The position numbers and the translations under genes are program-made. Below, in pieces: positions 57,400-64,000 of a stretch of DNA of 64,000 nt (position 1 is the stretch's first letter; the number at the start of each line of letters is the position of its first letter). Under the pieces are notes generated by a model. The model saw only the letters and a list, made by a program, of their open reading frames with translations. It did no database searches and was not told the origin of the DNA. The stretch comes from Nigrospora sphaerica (Eukaryota; Ascomycota; Sordariomycetes; Amphisphaeriales; Apiosporaceae), in the NCBI GenBank assembly GCA_018287875.1, contig JAGVVL010000002.1, positions 7,998,001 through 8,062,000 on the forward strand, given 5' to 3'.

Positions 57400-60300
57400 T
57401 CACAGGAAGCCGATACTGCCTCTGAACGACAGGCCGATGCCGCTGAGAAGGCTATCCACCGACCTCTTGACGTCCCGTACTTCCCGCACCAGCTCCTGCA
57501 GGTCAGCACCGCCCTCGTTGTTGCCCTTTACCGTGACGATCCAGCTGTCGCATCCTGTCACCAGGTCCATGACCCACTCGGGCAAGCCGTTCTCCGGTCT
57601 CCCGGTTCGGCTCAGCTCGCGGATCCAGAGGCGGACAGCATAGGCAATCCACTCGACGACGCGCGCGCGCGTTGAGCCCCGGAAGGGGACCTCCTGCGAG
57701 TCAAACATGCGCTCCAAGATTCGCGTCACGAGGTCGTGGCTCACCCCGAGCTCGAGGAAAAGGTGCACCGGCCATTCGGGGTCCGCGCCAATGCGAGCAT
57801 CCTGATTGTTATCCACGGCATACCGGCAAAGATCAGGCAGCAGCGTGTCCACGGGGAAGATGAAGGAGTCGTTGGAGGCGCGGTGGCAGACGTCCCGGAT
57901 AACGCCAATGATCTTCTCGTACGGTTGCGGAGGGGACTCGAGCATCTCATTTCCTGCTTCCCGGGCATCCTCGAATGCTTCCCATTGCATCACAACGTCG
58001 TCGTGCGTCTGGTGGATGAGGCTGGACCAAGTTTGTTGAATGGTGGTGGGGTTGCGGAAGTCGGCAGCGTGGTAGATAAGTAAGGAGAGGTCGTGGTAGC
58101 CGGCCTGGTCGGCGTAGTTGTTGAAGAGCTGGAAAACATTGTGAGCATGTGACGGGTCTTGGAAACCAAGGGTGAGTGGCTGCGGCTTATGTCTTACCTC
58201 GGTAAGGCCTTGGATAGGACCATCCAAGTTCTCCTCGATATCAGGAATGCGCTCCGGGGCGATGCGGGGGTCGGCCTTGAGACGCTCGAGAAGGTCGTCC
58301 TGGATGTGAGCGACCTCCAGCAACTCCGTCACTTGATGGTTGAGCAACTGCAGCTCTTGCCGGCCGACACCTGTGGTCATAACGCTGACGTTGGTCTTGG
58401 CTCGACTGAGTAGCTGCAGACGGTCCTTGATGGAAATGTCGAATTCAGACTGCGCCAGCTCGGCCTGTACGCGAGCCGCATCGTAGAAGCGGTTCCTTTG
58501 GGTGTAGTAGCGGCACAGGAGGTCGGCGTGACTGACCTCACTGGCAGCCAGGCGCTGAAGGAACGTGATGACGTGCTGGGACTCTATGCCCAAGAGACGA
58601 TCACTCCACCCCTGCTGGACATACCAGTCGTAGAGATCAAAATGGAAAACTTCGTCCGAAGAATCGTTAACGACTTCGTACGCCTCGTCGCGCTTCGTCG
58701 CAATCAAAGTCTTCTTGCCATCCAACATCTCGGGCTCCCTGCTCGAGGCGGCGTCAAGGTCCTGCAGAACCAGGTGGATCAGGTCGTAACACCGTTTCCG
58801 TTCCTCGAACGCGCTGGCCCTCGGGTCATTGGCAGGCTTGCGGTCGTTCAGCCAACCCAGCGCCGCATTGCCGCGGTCCAGCTCTTGGGCCACAGTCAAG
58901 CACAGCTGGATAGCACCGGCATAGTATCTCAGGCCCACATACTGATCGACAATGCTTTCCAAGTTGCCGTGGCTGAGGCTTCCCGCAACCTTCTGGAACA
59001 AGCGCAAGCTCTCGGCAAGAAGGCCACGGGATGCTTGTTGGTTCATCGCCGGCTCCGAAGCTCGCTTCAGCTGCTCCTGGGCCCGGAAGATGACAACATC
59101 GTCCGGACTACAGAAGCTGCCGCATCGACGTCGCAGAGCATCGGCAACCGTCTCGACGTTGGATCCGCTTTCAATATTGCGGTTAACAATGGCCTTGACG
59201 AGCACCTTGGCGAGGTCCTTGCCCGAAGATTGAGAGAAAAGACGCTCGAACGTGAGGTCGGCCAGTTGTGAGCGAGAAACGTCATCCAGGCGGTTGTAAA
59301 TGTCGGCGACGCGCTCCTCAAACAGCATCAAGACGAAGGAGATGCCTTCGGAGATACCCGCCATCAACACTTGCAGCGCGTGCATGGCCTGGTGTTCCCC
59401 CTGGAAGGCCAGCTCCTCAGATTTGCTTATGGCCCGTGCCAAGTCGGATGGACCAGAGAGGCCTTGGATGAAGCCCTTGTTCGAATCTAGGAACGAACGG
59501 AGACGCTCAAGGTTCTCCTGTACAGCAGCCAATTTGCTCGTCGGGACGGTAGGGGCTATGGCAAAGCCACCGGCCGGATCAACGCCGATGTTGATAACGC
59601 GGGCTCTCCATAGTGATCGTACAAGTCGGCTCAGATAGAGACTGAGGGCGGCATGCCGAGACGACGGGCGCACGCTATCCACAGTGTGCGATTGCCCGTC
59701 CTGCTCAGGCAGCATGGGGTTGCCGCCAAAGTTCACAAAGACCTGCCTCGCACGGTCCTCGACGGCCTGGTCAATGGCACTGCGCCCGGCCCCCACTCGC
59801 TGGTCAGCGGTACCTTGCCCACAGGCGACTGCCAGGGCAGCTGTGACAGACTCGACACGTCCGTAGAGGCTCTGGAATTTGTTGAATTCAGCCTTGAGAC
59901 CTTCGTCGCCAGAAGTGGCCCTGATAGCAGCGGCAAGAATATCCACCAATCGCCTCCTGCGGATGACATGGACGCCAGTATTCGTCAAGATGGCGAACTC
60001 GCTGCTTGGCTGGTCGAACTGTACCGCCAGCTCGTTCCCAAAGCCCAGTGGCCGGTCTGTTGCGCCAAACGGTGGGCTGATGAGACCAATATCCTCAGCC
60101 CTACTGCCGATATCGATCCAGTTCGCCTGCTCATAATATCGTAGATTCTGGATGTGACTGGTGTTCTTGATACGACCAGTATCGGGGGCCGAGGCAAACA
60201 GGGCGTCGTTTCCAGCACCGCCGTCCTTGTTCACAAAGGCCAGGAAGTAGCCGGGTGCGAACCGAGCGGCCTTGCGCGTGAATGCAAGCGCATCCGAGTT

Positions 60301-61710
60301 CAGGTCGATGAAGTCGCTTGGCCCACCATAGGGATCGCGCGGCCGCATCTGCCTGGTTGGCTGGGTGGACGGCGGGAATTTGATGGATTGCAACTGCATG
60401 CTCTGCGGTACAGAAGCGGCCGAGGCAGCCGAAACAAAAGTATTACTGGTAGCGCTGATGTATAGACGGCAACCCGTATCCGTCACGGCCATGATGTGCA
60501 CTTTCGCGTCTTCGTTGGCCGTGATCGGGGAGATGGCGACGATATTCATGCGATCGTTCAGGAGGCTCGACTTTCCGTTCAGCATGTGGGTCATGTCGCG
60601 CAAACAGTCCAACTTGGTCTTCTCGATGACCCGGGTTAGCCTGTCCGAGCCCTCCATGTGGTAGGTGCGAATAGTCGAGGTATTAGAGAGGGAGTAGAGG
60701 AGGTTCCTTGTGTCGTCGATGACGATATCAATGATGACTTCGTTTGACTTCGTCCCCCATAGCAGACCCGGTGCCCGGGGCACGATTGAAGTCCAGCCGG
60801 GAGAAGAATGGTTGATCTTTCCGGTCCTGCTAGAGAACCATTTCTCCTCCTGCTGGTAGTATAGCTCATAGATGTCGGGCTCGGCCGCGCCAGCATAGAA
60901 AATGCGGCCGCTTGCCGAGGCAGCAACGACACGAGCCTCGCTGCCTCTCAGGGGCAGCGACATTCTGGTCTGGTAAAGGTTCACCGATTTGGCGCCGTTC
61001 GGGGTGGGCTGGACCGCGACACCCAGTAAGAAGATCTCTTGTGACGTAGATACCACCAGCATGTAGTTGATCTCCTTCACAAACACGCCGGGCTTGGGGG
61101 CCACCAGCTTGACGGCGGTAATGCTGTGCTGGTTGTCTTCGTAGCCAATCAACTCGGGGTTCGGGTGTGTGTAGTCCCATAGGTACAGGCAGTTATCGAT
61201 GCTGACCCACGCGTGGTTCAGTTCGGCAAACAACCCCATCAAGGTTGACACCTCGGCTCCGTTGTACTGATGGAGAACCCTCTGGGGGATATCGTATCTC
61301 TGAATGGTTTGGAAGGGGGCCCATGCCGAGTCGTGTACAGGCACGTCGTACTCGGACGAGGTCTGTCGGCAGTAGGCATCCAGCTCGGGGTAGCTCTCGT
61401 CCTTGGCCAGTGAGTTGTTAATGTATCCAGCAGCCTTGGCCAACGGCGATTGCGGCGGAGGCGGTGCAGCAACCTGGCCGATGGCGCCGGCGGCGGGCTG
61501 CAGCAGCTGCCCGTCTGGCGCAGGCGCGTCAAAGCTCTGGGGCCCGTAGCCGCCGCTCGCGACGACTTGCTGGTTGGCCGGAGTCGACTGATCGGAGAAG
61601 AGGCGACGTCGAACCGGGTCCTGCTGGGCAGCAAACCTCGACGCCACGGCCGGGGTGTGCATAAAGGCGCCGGGGACGGGGCGCATCGGCGTTTGGGCGT
61701 AGGAAGCCAT
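57400..61710 (-). CDS. Nucleoporin Nup170 (Nup155 family)
   Basis: ATG at 61710-61708 (MASYAQTPMRPV). The frame runs uninterrupted for 1436 codons, but 58197-58129 is almost certainly a 69-nt intron that keeps the frame (donor GTAAGA, acceptor TTCCAG). Splicing gives about 1413 residues and joins IQGLTE to LFNNYADQAGYHDLSL, the family's uninterrupted helical sequence. The N-terminal beta-propeller contains ELNHAWVSIDNCLYLWDY, EINYMLVVSTSQEIFLLGV, PLRGSEARVVAASASGRIFY and LDCLRDMTHM. The C-terminal half is an alpha-solenoid (for example WYVQQGWSDRLLGIESQHVITFL). Nup170/Nup155 is an inner-ring scaffold of the nuclear pore that binds Nup53 and the pore membrane. The N-terminal 90 residues are disordered, as usual. 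Confidence 0.93.
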   Translation of the reverse strand: MASYAQTPMRPVPGAFMHTPAVASRFAAQQDPVRRRLFSDQSTPANQQVVASGGYGPQSFDAPAPDGQLLQPAAGAIGQVAAPPPPQSPLAKAAGYINNSLAKDESYPELDAYCRQTSSEYDVPVHDSAWAPFQTIQRYDIPQRVLHQYNGAEVSTLMGLFAELNHAWVSIDNCLYLWDYTHPNPELIGYEDNQHSITAVKLVAPKPGVFVKEINYMLVVSTSQEIFLLGVAVQPTPNGAKSVNLYQTRMSLPLRGSEARVVAASASGRIFYAGAAEPDIYELYYQQEEKWFSSRTGKINHSSPGWTSIVPRAPGLLWGTKSNEVIIDIVIDDTRNLLYSLSNTSTIRTYHMEGSDRLTRVIEKTKLDCLRDMTHMLNGKSSLLNDRMNIVAISPITANEDAKVHIMAVTDTGCRLYISATSNTFVSAASAASVPQSMQLQSIKFPPSTQPTRQMRPRDPYGGPSDFIDLNSDALAFTRKAARFAPGYFLAFVNKDGGAGNDALFASAPDTGRIKNTSHIQNLRYYEQANWIDIGSRAEDIGLISPPFGATDRPLGFGNELAVQFDQPSSEFAILTNTGVHVIRRRRLVDILAAAIRATSGDEGLKAEFNKFQSLYGRVESVTAALAVACGQGTADQRVGAGRSAIDQAVEDRARQVFVNFGGNPMLPEQDGQSHTVDSVRPSSRHAALSLYLSRLVRSLWRARVINIGVDPAGGFAIAPTVPTSKLAAVQENLERLRSFLDSNKGFIQGLSGPSDLARAISKSEELAFQGEHQAMHALQVLMAGISEGISFVLMLFEERVADIYNRLDDVSRSQLADLTFERLFSQSSGKDLAKVLVKAIVNRNIESGSNVETVADALRRRCGSFCSPDDVVIFRAQEQLKRASEPAMNQQASRGLLAESLRLFQKVAGSLSHGNLESIVDQYVGLRYYAGAIQLCLTVAQELDRGNAALGWLNDRKPANDPRASAFEERKRCYDLIHLVLQDLDAASSREPEMLDGKKTLIATKRDEAYEVVNDSSDEVFHFDLYDWYVQQGWSDRLLGIESQHVITFLQRLAASEVSHADLLCRYYTQRNRFYDAARVQAELAQSEFDISIKDRLQLLSRAKTNVSVMTTGVGRQELQLLNHQVTELLEVAHIQDDLLERLKADPRIAPERIPDIEENLDGPIQGLTEVRHKPQPLTLGFQDPSHAHNVFQLFNNYADQAGYHDLSLLIYHAADFRNPTTIQQTWSSLIHQTHDDVVMQWEAFEDAREAGNEMLESPPQPYEKIIGVIRDVCHRASNDSFIFPVDTLLPDLCRYAVDNNQDARIGADPEWPVHLFLELGVSHDLVTRILERMFDSQEVPFRGSTRARVVEWIAYAVRLWIRELSRTGRPENGLPEWVMDLVTGCDSWIVTVKGNNEGGADLQELVREVRDVKRSVDSLLSGIGLSFRGSIGFL
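58129..58197 (-). other. In-frame, stop-free intron of Nup170
   Basis: 69 nt = 23 codons without stop. It has the donor GTAAGA after GGCCTTACCGAG and the acceptor TTTTCCAG before CTCTTCAAC. The translated insert is unlike the surrounding helical repeat, while the flanks join smoothly. Confidence 0.75.
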
Positions 61711-62996
61711 CGTGGCGGTATTGGGGTGGTAGCTGCTGTCTCGGCCTTTCAGCGTCGGCAGGATGGGGGAGGTTTATCGGTTCGGCAACGACAAAGGCAA
61801 GCCAGCAGCGGCCGCGGCAGAGTTAATTGACAGAAGGCAAGCAGAGGCCAGTTGAAGCCGGCGAGGCACCCGGGGGGATATCGATGAACCGCCGGGGCAT
61901 CAACGGCGACAAGCAGGAGCTCTACGCCCTTCTCGAAGAGCGAGGGCCGGGTCGGAGCCGTCTAGGCGCGCAGCTGCACAGGGGCACGTTCGCGATGCCC
62001 TTTCAGTCGTCGAGATGGCGGCAAGGGGATGAAATGCCGTCGTGGTGCTGGTTGATTGTCTCACAGCCAGCAGCGGCTGCTCTCTTTCGCGCTCTCGCAA
62101 ATGTCACGACGCGCTCAGATGCAGATGGGACGGGATGCGAGAAGGCTGGAAATTTTTGGGCCACTTTGGAGGAGCTAGCTCGAGCTTGGACGCGCTTTCC
62201 CTCCGCCTTGCTCCTGCTTTGCCTGACGTCTCTGCAGTCAACCAGTCAAGTCGAGCCAGCCTAGGAACAGCAACTATGCGCTAAACCCGATACGGCGCGC
62301 ATCGTATATGTATGTACTGCAGACCTCTTCTTCCGTACGTTGGCTGCGCTGCGAGACTGAGGGCGACCATGCTGGCTAACTGCGAACGAAGGGCTGCAGA
62401 TTATTTAGCCGTCCTGCACGTCGAGTCCCGTCATTGTTGCGTCCCCTTTGTGCAGCCCATGTTATTGTTTTGATGGCGGGGTGCCTCTATGACCGAGGCC
62501 TTGGATCGTGCTGGAAGCTTTGTACACACAACTGACCGAGCATGAGCAGCTTCGATTGCCGCGGCAAAAGGTACTCGTGCTAAGTACCACCTGTCGTGTT
62601 TCGGCGTGTGAGATTTCGCGATCATTCCAGCACGGTGCATTACTGGATTGGTGGCATTGCGGGAACGAAGTGCATGAATAAGACTTAATTGACTTGGCTG
62701 TAAACATTATCAGGCAGAACGAGCCGGGATCCCCTGTTATCCTTTCCCGCAAACTCTTTTCCTGCTTGCCATCTAGCTCTAGATAAACATTGCGTAAAGT
62801 ACTTGACGTTGCCACGGAAATGCTCTCGCGCGTCGCTTTACCCAGCACCATGAAGGTGCGGCGAATGCACCCCGAGGGCTCCCGGAATGATCTGAATCAT
62901 CCCCAAGCCAAAGAAGCACTGTGGCATGCCGCTAAGCGTTCATCACATGCGCGATCGCCTCCGCATTCACTCCAAAGCAATATAACTGCGGGCCTT
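61711..62996. other. Intergenic region between Nup170 and the ketoacyl-CoA reductase
   Basis: No gene is recognised in 1.3 kb. It holds the Nup170 promoter and the 3' flank of the reductase. The open + frame 61827-62264 lacks family features. Confidence 0.45.
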
Positions 62997-64000
62997 TTAT
63001 TGCTTCTTGGCCTCCCGGGCGGCCTTCTTCAGGGCCCGGTTGCGGATGTCCACATGCATGGTCAGGTTGTATGAGCGCAGCAGCTTGCTGCCAGTACCCA
63101 GGAACGTCTCGGCAGCCCAGCCCATCAGGGCGTGACTCCACCACGGCGTGTAGGTATCGGGCATGGTCTGCCAGCCGCCACGGCCAACCTTGCCGAGAGC
63201 GGCCTTGACGAACTGGCGCGGGTTGGGGATGAGGAGGCTCGGGCGACGGACCTTGGACATGGCCGTGGTGACGAGGTAGGACAGGACTAGCTGCACGTCG
63301 ACGTTGCTCGACTTGAGCTCGCAGGCGAGGGCAGACGACCACTGCTGGAGGAAGGCCTTGGAGCCCGAGTAGGTAGCCAGGTACGGCGTCGGGGCCCAAC
63401 CGCCGAAGGAGCCCATGGTGAGGATCAGGCCGCGCTTCCGCTGCTGCATTCCGGGCGCGACGATCTGAGTGACCTTCAAGGTTCCCAGACAGTTGATGGT
63501 AACAATATCTTGCAACTCTTTTTTCTCGGTGAGGACAAAGGGCGTCGGGATGCTGTGGGACTGGCCGACGTTGTTGATCAAGATACCCACGTCGAGGTCC
63601 TTGACCAGTTCGGCGAGCCGTTCGTAGTCGGAATCGTTGTCGGCACTGAAGTCCATGGCCAGGATCTTGGTCTGCAGGTTGACGAACTTGCCCTCGAGCT
63701 CCTTGGCGAGGGTCTCGAGCTTGGACTCGGTCCGCGAAACGAGGACGAGGTTGAAGCCCTTGGAAGCGAGCTGGGTCGCAAACTCCTTGCCCAGGCCGTC
63801 CGAGGCGCCCGTGACGACGGCCCAGGTGCCCTTCTTGCCGTACTTGCGAAGCTGTACACGTGTCAGGACGATGCGACCCGCGATGGGCCAAGGCGGAGGG
63901 GTTTTCTCACATTGGTGCCGCTGAGGATGAAGACATTGAGGACGAACTGCAGGAAGCCCAGGGCCTTGCTTCCCACGAAGAGCGCACCCAAGCCGGCAAA
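62997..64000 (-). CDS. Very-long-chain 3-ketoacyl-CoA reductase (SDR, Ifa38 type), N-terminus outside the window
   Basis: Partial. Exons visible: 64000-63911 (its 5' part lies beyond the window) and 63851-62997, 314 residues present. The exon 63911-64000 encodes a hydrophobic, membrane-spanning stretch ([19 protein letters not shown]), which is then spliced to [23 protein letters not shown], the NADPH-binding TGxxxGxG motif. Further SDR features are [13 protein letters not shown], the catalytic Ser in LTMGSFGGW, and the YxxxK motif in YSGSKAF; the C-terminus is [12 protein letters not shown]. An N-terminal membrane segment before an SDR core, plus the PTPF and [13 protein letters not shown] blocks, identifies the microsomal beta-keto-reductase of fatty-acid elongation (ER, sphingolipid precursors). 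The C-terminal KKQ has Lys at -3 but is not a perfect KKxx retrieval signal. Confidence 0.92.
   Translation of the reverse strand, partial: CRLGCALRGKQGPGLPAVRPQCLHPQRHQCEKTPPPWPIAGRIVLTRVQLRKYGKKGTWAVVTGASDGLGKEFATQLASKGFNLVLVSRTESKLETLAKELEGKFVNLQTKILAMDFSADNDSDYERLAELVKDLDVGILINNVGQSHSIPTPFVLTEKKELQDIVTINCLGTLKVTQIVAPGMQQRKRGLILTMGSFGGWAPTPYLATYSGSKAFLQQWSSALACELKSSNVDVQLVLSYLVTTAMSKVRRPSLLIPNPRQFVKAALGKVGRGGWQTMPDTYTPWWSHALMGWAAETFLGTGSKLLRSYNLTMHVDIRNRALKKAAREAKKQ

Noticed and set aside
1..64000. tRNA, 5S rRNA, transposon, LTR, telomere or CRISPR sequences
   Set aside because: I looked for B-box (GGTTCRA) patterns, known 5S words, terminal repeats and spaced repeats by eye and found none convincing; a covariance-model search would be decisive.

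Overview
This window is nuclear DNA of a filamentous ascomycete (Pezizomycotina, most likely a Sordariomycete; genus not determined). The evidence is short GT-AG introns of about 50-230 nt with GTAAGT/GTATGT-type donors and CTAAC-like branch points, GC-rich exons with strong G/C at third codon positions, long pyrimidine-rich intergenic stretches, and orthologues typical of that group (Arb1, fungal FNIP/Lst4, Nup170, Clp1, GH115, Dal5-type transporter). I reconstructed fifteen protein genes exon by exon; reading phase closes in every one except the frameshifted esterase. I recognised no tRNA, rRNA, transposon or CRISPR array.

Layout. 1-2022: no gene. 2023-3733 (+): zinc-type CDF transporter. 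4485-8135 (-): FNIP/Lst4-like protein in one exon. 8136-17047: 8.9 kb gene-poor stretch with homopolymer tracts and small repeats. 17048-19434 (+): MFS transporter with a vacuolar-type acidic dileucine motif. 20880-22815 (+): membrane-anchored histidine acid phosphatase. 23092-25189 (-): Dal5-type anion symporter. 26132-29517 (+): GH115 alpha-glucuronidase. 30054-30850 (+): frameshifted alpha/beta-hydrolase esterase. 32092-33263 (-): Cys-rich single-pass membrane protein. 36710-38370 (-): Clp1. 39712-41135 (-): inositol polyphosphate multikinase. 44713-46490 (+): Arb1. 47116-49289 (-): Na+/H+ antiporter. 51906-53137 (-): secreted Asn/Gln-repeat protein. 55335-56297 (-): secreted class II aldolase-like protein. 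57400-61710 (-): nucleoporin Nup170/Nup155. 62997 to beyond 64000 (-): very-long-chain 3-ketoacyl-CoA reductase, cut by the window edge.

Most genes are unrelated housekeeping functions: zinc homeostasis, amino-acid/TORC1 signalling (FNIP), mRNA 3' processing, inositol phosphate signalling, RNAi heterochromatin, sodium export, nuclear pores and fatty-acid elongation. The exception is 23-31 kb. There a Dal5/ACS-family symporter is transcribed divergently from a GH115 alpha-glucuronidase, which is followed by an esterase of the acetyl/feruloyl-xylan-esterase type. None of the three has an N-terminal secretion signal. I propose this as a compact locus for import and intracellular trimming of acidic (glucurono)xylo-oligosaccharides. 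It is the best candidate here for an undescribed system, but the esterase copy carries an apparent frameshift.
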